From Ruminococcaceae bacterium UBA3751 (lineage in GTDB: Bacteria; Bacillota; Clostridia; Oscillospirales; Acutalibacteraceae): 15,271 bases of DNA. Below are positions 1 through 7,042 of the stretch, one piece after another (the stretch's first letter is position 1; each line of letters starts with the position of its first letter). The notes beneath the pieces were generated by a model, which searched no databases, was not told where the DNA came from, and saw nothing but the letters and a program-made list of their open reading frames with translations. Location of the stretch: contig DFGL01000037.1 in NCBI GenBank assembly GCA_002371215.1, positions 1 through 15,271 on the forward strand. Reading direction: 5' to 3'. Both the position numbers and the translations under genes were made by a program.

Positions 1-46
1 TTTTGGACTAACCTTCGTTATCGCATCTCGCCTTTAACTGAACGGC
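1..46 (-). promoter_or_regulatory. Partial lysine-riboswitch-like leader (5' half), runs off the left edge
   Basis: Read on the minus strand, a GCC...GGC hairpin about 10 bases past the alcohol dehydrogenase stop is followed by GGCGAGATGCGATAACGAAG and then GTTAGTCC. An almost identical element lies at the other end of the window (15235-15271), where the core reads AGGTGCGGTAACGAAG. The pattern of a P1 strand, then AGGTGCG, then AAG..AGT resembles the start of lysine riboswitches. Only the 5' part is visible, so the 3' P1 partner and the lysine-pocket helices cannot be checked. It could instead be a dispersed repeat or a 3'-UTR element. The presence of the repeat is certain; its identity is tentative. 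Confidence 0.4.
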
Positions 47-56
47 TTTTCGTTTG

Positions 57-1187
57 CTATTTCAAAGATTTATACATTGTTAAAATATCGTCTTTTGTAA
101 GCGTTATCGGGTTTCTCGTCATCAGCATTGACATACTTTTTTCCGTAAGCTCGGCAATCTGCTCGTCGCTTGTGCAGTCAATTTCAGAGAGCCTCGTTCT
201 CATTTTCATCCGCTTTTTCATAGCGTATATCTCATCTGCCATTTCGTAAGGCGTGCTGAAGCCGCAAGCCTTTGCGAGCGCTTTAAGTCTTCCGTTTTCG
301 TCTGCATTATCGGCGTTAAAGCGGAGAAAGTAATCAAGCGTAAACGCGCAAGCCTCCCCGTGGGGCATACCGTAAATGTTTGTAAGCGGGAAGGAGCAGG
401 CGTGAGAGCCCGTCGTTCTCGGGTGGCTGAATGCAACGCCCGCAACGATGGAAGCCTCTGCCATTTTTTCTCTCGCTTCAAGATTATCGGGTTCGTTATA
501 TGCCTTTTCAAGCCATTCAAAAACAGTCTTTGCCGCAGAAACCGAGCAAGCGGAGCAAACGGGCTGATTGAGCGTTGACCAGTAGCTCTCTATCGCGTGA
601 GCGAGAACGTCAAGCCCCGTTGAAGCGGTAACCTGAGGCGGTACGGTCAGCGTAAGCTCAGGGTCAATAACAGCGATTTTGGGGAACATCGCGTTGTCAT
701 TCATAGGCTGCTTAAGGTTTTTCTTAAGGTCGGTGAGAACGGAAATGTTAGTTACCTCGCTCGCCGTTCCCGAGGTTGTTGCAATCGCAATCATAGGTAT
801 TGCTTCCTCTATGCTGACTGCCTTTTCGCCGCCGTGATACGGCTCAATCAGTGAATTGCCCTTTGCAATAGCGCAAGCCGCCTTGCAGCAGTCCATGGGG
901 GAGCCTCCGCCGAGCGCAACTGCAAAATCCGCTCCCGTTTCGCGCAGAAGCTTAACGCAAGCGTTAACGTTATCCGTTGTCGGGTTAGGACGTATATCGC
1001 TGAAAACGGAAACGATTTTTCCGCCGCTGAGTTCGATAAGCTCGTCGGCGACTCCGTTTTTAGAAAGCGTTTTTGAGCATACAAGAACGCCCTTTTTTCC
1101 GCCGACAGCCTCTATATATTCCTCAATGTTTTTCCTTTTTCCTGTGCCGAATTCAAGCCTTACCGGCAAATTAAAGCTCCATTCCAT
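57..1187 (-). CDS. Iron-containing alcohol dehydrogenase
   Basis: This is a cytosolic NAD(P)-dependent dehydrogenase of the iron-containing (type III) ADH family, which interconverts alcohols and aldehydes or ketones. The 376-aa length is normal for the family. The dinucleotide-binding GGGSPMD lies at residues 93-99 and the conserved TTSGTASEVT stretch at 137-146. The expected metal ligands are present: D193 and H197 in GLDVLAHAIES, H262, and H276 in GMPHGEA. The start at 1187 is supported by an AGGAG site about 5 bases upstream and a good sigma-A promoter further up. It is transcribed alone, divergently from the phosphatase gene. The substrate cannot be read from the sequence; butanol/ethanol-type or 1,3-propanediol-type activity are both possible. 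Confidence 0.93.
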   Translation of the reverse strand: MEWSFNLPVRLEFGTGKRKNIEEYIEAVGGKKGVLVCSKTLSKNGVADELIELSGGKIVSVFSDIRPNPTTDNVNACVKLLRETGADFAVALGGGSPMDCCKAACAIAKGNSLIEPYHGGEKAVSIEEAIPMIAIATTSGTASEVTNISVLTDLKKNLKQPMNDNAMFPKIAVIDPELTLTVPPQVTASTGLDVLAHAIESYWSTLNQPVCSACSVSAAKTVFEWLEKAYNEPDNLEAREKMAEASIVAGVAFSHPRTTGSHACSFPLTNIYGMPHGEACAFTLDYFLRFNADNADENGRLKALAKACGFSTPYEMADEIYAMKKRMKMRTRLSEIDCTSDEQIAELTEKSMSMLMTRNPITLTKDDILTMYKSLK

Positions 1188-1219
1188 AATATCTCCTGCC
1201 TCTTTTTTATTGTGCTTTA

Positions 1220-1248
1220 ATTATATTATAATAAAACCAAAAAATCAA
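1220..1248 (-). promoter_or_regulatory. Sigma-A-type promoter of the alcohol dehydrogenase
   Basis: On the minus strand, TTGATT (1243-1248) and TATAAT (1220-1225) are separated by exactly 17 bases. They lie about 33 bases upstream of the start codon, with the ribosome binding site in between. Confidence 0.65.
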
Positions 1249-1334
1249 CCTTGCTTATAATAAGGAATAATCTGTTGATTCTATACATATTACATTGTAT
1301 GACAAAATCTGATAAACTGTATTCGGGTGATATT

Positions 1335-1463
1335 ATGAATACGAAAAACGTATTAAAGTTTTACCATACGGGCTTTCTTGAAATAAAGGAGCCTGACGTC
1401 AATTACGGAAGAAAAAATGCTGATTTTGTCTTGTTCAGTTGCTTTTTTCGGGAAATGTGTTAA
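1335..1463 (+). pseudogene. Truncated remnant of a DUF3990-type gene
   Basis: The 42-codon frame starts LKFYHTGFLEIKEPDVNYGR and continues KNADF. This resembles the N-terminus of DUF3990 proteins, which typically begin with an (L)YHxG...I..PD...GRKNADFGxGFYLT pattern. After KNADF the similarity stops: the expected G-x-GFYLT does not follow, and the frame ends after a further 11 residues of unrelated hydrophobic sequence. Full-length members are around 150-200 aa, so most of the gene is gone. An in-frame upstream ATG at 1251 exists, but homology begins only near 1335, and there is no clear ribosome binding site. It is most likely a decaying fragment. A functional short peptide cannot be excluded. 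The family assignment rests on recalled motif similarity. Confidence 0.5.
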
Positions 1464-1466
1464 TAT
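1439..1466 (+). promoter_or_regulatory. Probable promoter of the PAP2 phosphatase gene
   Basis: TTGCTT (1439-1444) and TAATAT (1461-1466) are 16 bases apart and lie about 34 bases upstream of the start codon. The match is moderate. Confidence 0.4.
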
Positions 1467-1499
1467 AATTAATATCACTAATAGTTTTGGAGATTTAAT

Positions 1500-2492
1500 A
1501 TGAGCCGCAGAAAAAATGTTATTATATCGCTTTTATCGTTCTGCGCCGTTTTCGGCGTCCTGCTTTTAATCGCAACCTTCTGCGATTTACAGATTGACCG
1601 TTTCCTTACTAAGGGAGTGCTTGAACCGGGGCAATACGATACAAATAATACCTTCGGCGCGTTTTTTGAAATAATAGGGGACAGTCCTGTTGAAATAATG
1701 CTCGCCTTTGCAATTGATATTATTTTCGTCTATGCCTTTCGTTTCCTTGACGGCGCAAAAAAGGTTATACTTATGATAATATCGGGCGGCTTTTCGGTAG
1801 TTCCAGGCTACGTTTTAAGTCTGATTGTTTTTAACAGAATAAAGCCGCACATTCTTTACGGAACAACTGCCGAGCTTACAACGGGCGCCTTCCTTCATCT
1901 TACCTATCTGTTTTTCGGCGTTCTGCTCGGAATTCTCGGAATTCTTGCGGTAAACAATTTTTCCGATGATACGTTGAAAAAACTGCTGCGTTTTTCTATT
2001 GCAACGATAATTTTCGCCGCGGTTTCAACCATTGCTATTAACCTCGGTTTCAAGGATATTTTCGGGAGATTGAGATACAGGGCAATGAACGTTATGCCGA
2101 ATGATGAAAGAATAGGCTTTTCGGCATTTTCAAGGTGGTACGAAATTAAGGGGCACGCCGTAAGCGACGACCTTATGATGTCCGTTTTCGGTCATACGGA
2201 CGCCAATAAATCCTTCCCGAGCGGTCATACGGGAGCGGCGGGAACGTCGTATGCGCTTATTATGCTGAATTCAACGCTGAAGCCGAAAAGCAAAGCGGTA
2301 AGAGTAGTCTTTTGGGTTATTCCCGTTGTGTTTACGGGGCTTGTAGCGCTCAGCCGCCTTGTTGTAGGCGCCCATTTTATGAGCGACGTTCTGTTTGGCG
2401 GCACCTTCTCCTTCGTCCTTATGATTATTGCAAGGGAGATAATCATTTTTAAAGGCGAAAACCTTAAAGCGCTCTTTGGTAGCAATAAATAA
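1500..2492 (+). CDS. PAP2-superfamily membrane phosphatase
   Basis: This 330-aa integral membrane protein belongs to the type 2 phosphatidic acid phosphatase superfamily, whose members hydrolyse lipid or isoprenoid (pyro)phosphates at the membrane. Several hydrophobic segments are visible (about residues 8-28, 66-83, 88-113, 131-151, 165-183, 265-284 and 297-315). The three signature motifs are present late in the protein: K185-x6-R192 followed by Y where P is usual, PSGH at 240-243, and SR-x5-H-x3-D at 285-296 (catalytic His 243 and 292). A GGAG site precedes the ATG by about 7 bases. It is monocistronic, with its own terminator. The motif-1 RY for RP is a mild deviation. The substrate is unknown; undecaprenyl pyrophosphate or a phospholipid are reasonable guesses only. 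Confidence 0.9.
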   Translation: MSRRKNVIISLLSFCAVFGVLLLIATFCDLQIDRFLTKGVLEPGQYDTNNTFGAFFEIIGDSPVEIMLAFAIDIIFVYAFRFLDGAKKVILMIISGGFSVVPGYVLSLIVFNRIKPHILYGTTAELTTGAFLHLTYLFFGVLLGILGILAVNNFSDDTLKKLLRFSIATIIFAAVSTIAINLGFKDIFGRLRYRAMNVMPNDERIGFSAFSRWYEIKGHAVSDDLMMSVFGHTDANKSFPSGHTGAAGTSYALIMLNSTLKPKSKAVRVVFWVIPVVFTGLVALSRLVVGAHFMSDVLFGGTFSFVLMIIAREIIIFKGENLKALFGSNK

Positions 2493-2496
2493 GTAT

Positions 2497-2530
2497 AAGC
2501 CGTATGTTTTATACGGCTTCTTGTTTTTTC
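2497..2530 (+). terminator. Rho-independent terminator after the PAP2 gene
   Basis: AAGCCGTAT (2497-2505) and ATACGGCTT (2511-2519) form a 9-bp perfect stem with a GTTTT loop. A T-rich tract ending in six Ts follows. Confidence 0.85.
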
Positions 2531-2596
2531 ATAACTTCTGTACATTTTATACTGTATATGTTAGTATTGGATTAGAAAGTATCCGAGGTAAATGAT

Positions 2597-4549
2597 ATGG
2601 AAAACTTAACTGTTCTGAAAAACGAAATTCGCTTTGAGCGAAACGGCGAGCTTGTGCGCATAACGCCATGCAGTAAAAACTCTATCCGCTTTGAAGCCTT
2701 CCCGAGCGGAGAATTATTCAGCGAGGATTTTACGCTTATGCCGCAGAACGCTGAATGCGAAATCAGCGAAAAAGAAAACTCCGTTGAGATGAAGGTTGGC
2801 GCTCTCAGCGTTCAGCTTGAGAAAAACGGTAAAGTAACCTTTTTCAAGAACGGAAAAGCTATTATTGAGGAAAAGCCCGAACTCACTTTTAACGACGGTT
2901 TCAGGCATTATGAAAAGCAGCGCGACGGCGCCTATTCAGCGAGGGTTACCTTTGAACCGAACGATGGCGAGCATTTTTACGGCCTCGGTCACGAGGCGAG
3001 CGGTTGCTTTGACTTAAAGGGCTGCTCCTTTGATTTGCGCCACGTCAATGCAAAATGCACAGTTTCGTTTGTCTATTCTTCACTCGGCTACGGCTTTATT
3101 TGGAATAATCCCGCTGTCGGCAGCGTAGAGCTTTCAAATAATCGCACACGCTGGAGCGTCGGCGTTACAAGAAAGCTTGACTATGTGGTTATCTGCGGAA
3201 ATCCAAAAGAGGTAAGCTCGGCTCTTGCGGATTTAACGGGCCACGCTCCGGTTATGCCGCATTGGGCAACAGGTTTTTGGCAGAGTCGTTTAAGGTACGA
3301 AACCCAGGACGATTTACTGGAGGTTGCACGCCGTTACAAAGCGGAGAACGTCCCGCTCTCAGCGATTATCTGCGATTATTTTCACTGGACTGAGCAGGGG
3401 GATTATAAGTTTGATTCGCAGTATTGGTATGACGTTAAGGCAATGACCGACGAACTGCATAAAATGGGCACGAAGCTCGTTGTATCAATGTGGCCTACTA
3501 TCAATGAAAACAGCGAAAACTATGCATATATGCGGGATAACAATATGCTTATTCAGACAACGCGCGGTACTGACAGGGTGTTTAATTTCTACGGTCCGCA
3601 GGCTGAAATTGACGTTACAAATCCGAAAACAAGGGAATTTGTATTTAAGAAGCTTAAGGAAAATTATCTTGATAACGGCGTTGACGCGCTATGGTTTGAC
3701 GAGGCTGAGCCCGAGGTTCATCCCGAATTTTTCGACGACCTTATTTTCAGCATAGGAAGGGGAGGAGAAGTCGCTCTGCTCTATCCGTATTACTATTCAA
3801 AAATGGCTTATGACGGCTTCAGAAATATGGGCGTTGAGGCTCCCGTCACCCTAACCCGCTGCGCATATCTCGGCTCGCAGAAATTCGGCGCTCTCGTATG
3901 GAGCGGCGACATTATTTCCACCTTTAAAAGCCTTGCCGACCAGGTTAAGGCGGGGCTCAATATGTCAATGTGCGGAATTCCCTGGTGGAATACGGATATA
4001 GGCGGTTTTTACGGCGGCGATACTCAGAGCGAGGAGTTCAGAGAGCTTATAGTGCGCTGGTTTCAGTACGGCGTTTTTTCTCCCGTTATGCGTCTTCACG
4101 GCAACCGTAACCGCCACGGAGAAAAGAAACGCGACGTCAAGGAGCCCTCGGGCGACCCGAATGAAATCTGGAGCTTCGGCGAGCGCAATTATAAAATTCT
4201 CAGGGATTTGGTCTTTCTTCGCGAGCGCCTTCGCCCCTATATTGAAAAGCATATGAAAATCGCTTCCGAAAAGGGCTATCCCGTTATGCGTCCCATGTTC
4301 TTTGACTATCCCGAGGATGAAAACTGCTACTCTCTCGGCGAGGAGTATATGTTCGGAGACGATATTATCTTTGCGCCGATTGTCAACAGAGGTCAGACTG
4401 AAAAAACGGTCTATTTACCCGAGGGCGAATGGATTTTTGCAAGAAGCAAAGAGGAGTTTACCACGGGATTTCATACCGTAACCGCTGAAATTGATGAATA
4501 TATCGCTTTTGTAAAAAAAGGCGCTGAAGTGCTTAACTGTTTTAAATAA
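2597..4549 (+). CDS. Glycoside hydrolase family 31, alpha-xylosidase-like (YicI type)
   Basis: This is a retaining alpha-glycosidase that removes terminal alpha-xylose or alpha-glucose from oligosaccharides. No signal peptide is present, so it should act in the cytosol on imported sugars. The N-terminal beta-sandwich (about 1-220) carries YGLGHEASG at 128-136. The TIM barrel starts near residue 221, with GFWQSRLRY at 226-234. WFDEAEPE gives the nucleophile D368 and WSGD gives the acid/base D438. DIGGF at 467-471 and the RWFQYGVFSPVMRLHG block (487-502) are typical of the YicI branch. At 650 aa it is shorter than E. coli YicI (772 aa), mostly at the C-terminal beta domains. The start is supported by GAGGT 7 bases upstream. 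It stands alone, with no transporter or other glycosidase nearby to point to a polysaccharide. An alpha-glucosidase activity is the alternative. Confidence 0.92.
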   Translation: MENLTVLKNEIRFERNGELVRITPCSKNSIRFEAFPSGELFSEDFTLMPQNAECEISEKENSVEMKVGALSVQLEKNGKVTFFKNGKAIIEEKPELTFNDGFRHYEKQRDGAYSARVTFEPNDGEHFYGLGHEASGCFDLKGCSFDLRHVNAKCTVSFVYSSLGYGFIWNNPAVGSVELSNNRTRWSVGVTRKLDYVVICGNPKEVSSALADLTGHAPVMPHWATGFWQSRLRYETQDDLLEVARRYKAENVPLSAIICDYFHWTEQGDYKFDSQYWYDVKAMTDELHKMGTKLVVSMWPTINENSENYAYMRDNNMLIQTTRGTDRVFNFYGPQAEIDVTNPKTREFVFKKLKENYLDNGVDALWFDEAEPEVHPEFFDDLIFSIGRGGEVALLYPYYYSKMAYDGFRNMGVEAPVTLTRCAYLGSQKFGALVWSGDIISTFKSLADQVKAGLNMSMCGIPWWNTDIGGFYGGDTQSEEFRELIVRWFQYGVFSPVMRLHGNRNRHGEKKRDVKEPSGDPNEIWSFGERNYKILRDLVFLRERLRPYIEKHMKIASEKGYPVMRPMFFDYPEDENCYSLGEEYMFGDDIIFAPIVNRGQTEKTVYLPEGEWIFARSKEEFTTGFHTVTAEIDEYIAFVKKGAEVLNCFK

Positions 4550-4586
4550 TAGGTATTATAATCGTTTTAAAATCGGAAGTGAGCAT

Positions 4587-4658
4587 ATGCACGATATATG
4601 GAACCCCTGGCGCGGGTGTAAAAAATGTCTGGGTACAAAACGGTCTGATAAACAGTAA
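4587..4658 (+). pseudogene. 5' remnant of a DUF5131 (phage Gp37/Gp68-type) gene
   Basis: A 23-codon frame begins MHDIWNPWRGCKKC, which closely resembles the start of DUF5131 proteins (a WNPWHGC...C....C..C pattern with cysteines thought to form a metal site). After the second cysteine the similarity ends, and a stop codon follows nine codons later. A purine-rich GGAAGTGAG still sits just upstream of the ATG, as if the translation start of the original gene survived while the rest was deleted. Full-length members are roughly 230-300 aa. It is too short to fold as the family domain. The assignment is from recalled motif similarity. Confidence 0.5.
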
Positions 4659-4672
4659 CCGATCCAACCGAT
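4657..4672 (+). repeat. Tandem AACCGAT pair upstream of the dehydratase promoter
   Basis: AACCGAT occurs at 4657-4663 and 4666-4672 (9-bp period), about 25 bases upstream of the -35 box. A CGGT at 4641-4644 could pair with either copy. It could be an operator or chance. Confidence 0.25.
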
Positions 4673-4696
4673 TGCTACACAAAACCGAAAATAAGG

Positions 4697-4725
4697 ATGA
4701 CAATTGTTTGAACTTGTAGTATAAT
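4697..4725 (+). promoter_or_regulatory. Sigma-A-type promoter of the prephenate dehydratase lipoprotein
   Basis: ATGACA (4697-4702) and a perfect TATAAT (4720-4725) are 17 bases apart, 29 bases upstream of the TTG start. Confidence 0.7.
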
Positions 4726-4754
4726 GCAAATATCAATTAAAAGGCGGTGAGCTT

Positions 4755-5666
4755 TTGAAAAAGACAGTTTCCGTTCTGTTGGCGTTTGTTCTGTGCGTTT
4801 CGCTGATAGGATGTTCAAATCAAAAGGCGGCAAAAGGAACGCCTGTGCAGATTGATTATGACAATGCGACGGTAAGTTACCTCGGCCCCGAAGGCACGTA
4901 CACGCAGGAAGCGTGCGAGAAATTCTTTGACGGCAAAGGCAGTTATTCCCCTTATGAAACCGTTCCTGAAGCTGTGCAGGCGCTGACTGACGGCAAGAGC
5001 AATTATGCCGTTATCCCGCAGGAAAATACGATAGGAGGCGCCGTGATTGATTATGTGGATACGCTTATTGCAAACGAGAACGTATCCGTTGTCGGCGAGG
5101 TGGAGCTGCCCATCAGTCAGAATCTCCTCGTCCTTCCCGGAACGGCGCTTAGCGAAATAAAAACCGTGTATTCACACAAGCAGGGCATCGCTCAGGGAAA
5201 AGAGTGGCTTGAAAAGAATCTGCCAAACGCAGAAGTGATAGAGGCGTCCTCCACTGCCGAAGGCGCAAAAACGGTTGCAAAGGGTAAGGATAAATCCTGC
5301 GCGGCTATAGCGTCGGCGGGCTGTGCGGAGGTTTACGGCTTGGAAATTCTTGCCGCAGGAATTCAGAATAACGATAAAAACGTAACCCGTTTTTATGTGC
5401 TTTCAAAGGATGAGCCTGCAACGGCGACTGCCGAGCGCCTTGCGTTTGTAGCAAACGGCACCGCAAAGGATTTGCTGAAATTGGCGGCTGAAATGGATAA
5501 GCTCGGCGTAACGCTTGTTGCTCTTCACGACAGACCTGAAAAAACGGAACTCGGTAATTACTGCTACCTGATAGAATGCAGCAATTGCAGTTATGAGGAT
5601 TATCAGAGTTTGACAAATAACAGTAATTTCACCTTCCGCTACCTCGGCAGTTATTCAGTTAAATAA
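4755..5666 (+). CDS. Prephenate dehydratase with an ACT-like domain and a lipoprotein signal peptide
   Basis: The protein matches prephenate dehydratase, which converts prephenate to phenylpyruvate for phenylalanine synthesis. Visible signatures are YLGPEGTYTQEA, the PQENTIGGAV segment, SHKQGIAQ, AAIASAGCAEVYGLEIL, and the catalytic TRF in NVTRFYVLS. A C-terminal ACT-like domain ends in RYLGSYSVK, but the usual ESRP phenylalanine-site motif reads HDRP, so feedback control may differ. What is odd is the N-terminus: positive KK, a hydrophobic stretch, and the lipobox LIGC with Cys20, then a polar linker before the enzyme. This predicts export and lipid anchoring outside the membrane, where prephenate is not expected. 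The start is TTG at 4755 with GGCGGTGA upstream; no later in-frame start would keep a usable ribosome site. It is monocistronic. The catalytic fold is clear; the biological role outside the cell is unknown. Confidence 0.9.
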   Translation: MKKTVSVLLAFVLCVSLIGCSNQKAAKGTPVQIDYDNATVSYLGPEGTYTQEACEKFFDGKGSYSPYETVPEAVQALTDGKSNYAVIPQENTIGGAVIDYVDTLIANENVSVVGEVELPISQNLLVLPGTALSEIKTVYSHKQGIAQGKEWLEKNLPNAEVIEASSTAEGAKTVAKGKDKSCAAIASAGCAEVYGLEILAAGIQNNDKNVTRFYVLSKDEPATATAERLAFVANGTAKDLLKLAAEMDKLGVTLVALHDRPEKTELGNYCYLIECSNCSYEDYQSLTNNSNFTFRYLGSYSVK

Positions 5667-5685
5667 ACGCAGGCTTTTATTGTAT

Positions 5686-5704
5686 AATGACATTTTTTGT
5701 CATT
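5686..5704 (+). terminator. Weak hairpin after the dehydratase gene
   Basis: AATGACA (5686-5692) and TGTCATT (5698-5704) form a 7-bp AT-rich stem with a T5 loop. There is no good T tract after it, so it may be a weak terminator or an operator for the sigma-factor gene. A perfect TATAAT lies at 5716-5721, just downstream. Confidence 0.35.
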
Positions 5705-5754
5705 TATGGTAATATTATAATATGTAGTTATGCTATTACAAAGGGATGATTGTA

Positions 5755-6276
5755 TTGTTAATATTGCTTCTTGACTTGATTGATGATGAAGATAAAGTCA
5801 AATTTGAAATAGTTTTTAAAAAATACGAGAATCTGGTTCGTTATATTACGTTGAAAAAGCTTAACAATAAAGAGCTTGCGGATGAAAGTGCTCAGGAGGC
5901 ATGGATATCAATAGCCAGAAACTTCAAAAAAATCGGCGAGCCAAACGATGTTAAAACCAAAAACTACATTGCAACGATTGCAAACACCTGGGCGAACAAG
6001 GTGTATAACAGGGAATCTAAGATAAATACTATAGAGTATAATGATGATATTTTAGCAGAAGCAGCAGATACGGAATACTTTGAACGTATTAATACTTCTG
6101 AACTTGCAGCGGTAATCACAAAGCTTCCCGAAAAGCAAAGGATGTTCCTTTATTTATCTTATAGTTTTGGCTACACGAGTAAGGAGATCGGAAAGCTTTA
6201 CGGTGTTTCGGCTGATTCCGTGCGAAAAACCATTCAGTTTGCAAAAACAAGAATCAGACAAGAGCTTGAACAATGA
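5755..6276 (+). CDS. ECF-like sigma-70 family RNA polymerase sigma factor
   Basis: This is a 173-aa alternative sigma factor with only regions 2 and 4. Region 2 covers roughly the first 60-95 residues (YENLVRYITLKK, then an acidic ELADESAQEAW segment). Region 4 is a helix-turn-helix near the C-terminus (LPEKQRMFLYLSY, then GYTSKEIGKLYGVSADSVRK). I prefer the TTG at 5755 as start, because AAAGGG lies 9 bases before it and related proteins begin with a short hydrophobic stretch and then IDDE. An ATG at 5746 overlaps that ribosome site. A TATAAT box is at 5716-5721. The stop is 14 bases before the next start, so it should be cotranscribed with its likely anti-sigma partner. Confidence 0.85.
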   Translation: MLILLLDLIDDEDKVKFEIVFKKYENLVRYITLKKLNNKELADESAQEAWISIARNFKKIGEPNDVKTKNYIATIANTWANKVYNRESKINTIEYNDDILAEAADTEYFERINTSELAAVITKLPEKQRMFLYLSYSFGYTSKEIGKLYGVSADSVRKTIQFAKTRIRQELEQ

Positions 6277-6290
6277 GAAAGGAGATAAAA

Positions 6291-6920
6291 ATGACTAATT
6301 TTGAAGCGGCTGTTGAACTGTCATTGAACGATTGGACCGCCTCCTTCCCTACGGAGTTTGATTTGCCTGAACCCTCGGCGGCTTACCAAAAGGGTATTGC
6401 CGAATTGATGGATAAAATGCGTGGTGATCGCTACCACAAATTCACGCGTAAAACCGCAAGAGCAATTTTGATTGCAGCAATCATTATGGCAATCGCAACG
6501 GTTACGCTTGCAGCAACAGTGGGCAGGGATTTCATCGTTCAGAAGTTCAGCGATTATTCAACCTATAACGTAGTTGATTCATCAGGTGTAAAAGATGTTG
6601 AAGATATACATATAGGATATATACCGAAAGGGTATAAAATAGAAAGTAAAGAAATAACAGATTATACTCAAAATTATGTATACAGATTTAATAGTAATTG
6701 GATAAGTATCTTTAAGTCTAAACTGGACACACAGATTAACTATGATACAGAATATAAAAATGGTGAACATTTATTAATTAACGGCGTTGAATACATATAT
6801 TATCACGATGATGACCTTAATTTTTCGGGATTGGTTTGGAATAACGGGTATTTTGTTTTCACTGTTGAAGGAAATATAGCAAGGGAAGAATTGTTAAAAA
6901 TAGCCGAGAGCATTGAATAA
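6291..6920 (+). CDS. Single-pass membrane protein, likely anti-sigma factor (DUF4367-like)
   Basis: The protein has a cytoplasmic N-terminal part (1-55), one hydrophobic helix (about 57-77) and an extracytoplasmic domain starting near residue 80. The outer domain begins with an IPKGYKIESKE segment and ends with LLINGVEYIYYHDD...LVWNNGYFVFTVEG, then EELLKIAESIE, a pattern seen in DUF4367-type domains attached to sigma regulators. Position directly after the sigma gene supports an anti-sigma role in which the inner part holds the sigma factor and the outer domain senses an envelope signal. I choose the ATG at 6291 because AAAGGAG is 6 bases before it; the ATG at 6273 overlaps the sigma stop and has no such site. 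The outer domain's DNA is clearly more AT-rich than the inner part. Confidence 0.75.
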   Translation: MTNFEAAVELSLNDWTASFPTEFDLPEPSAAYQKGIAELMDKMRGDRYHKFTRKTARAILIAAIIMAIATVTLAATVGRDFIVQKFSDYSTYNVVDSSGVKDVEDIHIGYIPKGYKIESKEITDYTQNYVYRFNSNWISIFKSKLDTQINYDTEYKNGEHLLINGVEYIYYHDDDLNFSGLVWNNGYFVFTVEGNIAREELLKIAESIE

Positions 6921-6935
6921 TAACTAAAAATAATT

Positions 6936-6980
6936 AAGAGAAATTTGAATTTTTTTCAAATTTCTCTTTTTTCTTTTCAC
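6936..6980 (+). terminator. Strong rho-independent terminator after the sigma/anti-sigma pair
   Basis: A 14-bp perfect stem (6936-6949 with 6955-6968) has a T5 loop and is followed by a T-rich tail. It separates the sigma pair from the secreted-protein gene. Confidence 0.9.
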
Positions 6981-7042
6981 ATTTTACAATTTTTTCGGAA
7001 TATTATTTAACGGGAAATAAAAAAGCGAAAGGAAAAAGTAAT

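Noticed and set aside
218..578. Open frames on both strands inside the alcohol dehydrogenase
   Set aside because: They overlap a complete, motif-bearing gene and have no ribosome sites or family resemblance.
4542..4736. A 64-codon minus-strand frame across the gap before the dehydratase
   Set aside because: It has no ribosome site or recognisable motif, and it runs antisense to the DUF5131 remnant and the promoter.
5746..5754. ATG at 5746 as the sigma-factor start
   Set aside because: It overlaps the AAAGGG ribosome site; the TTG at 5755 has correct spacing.
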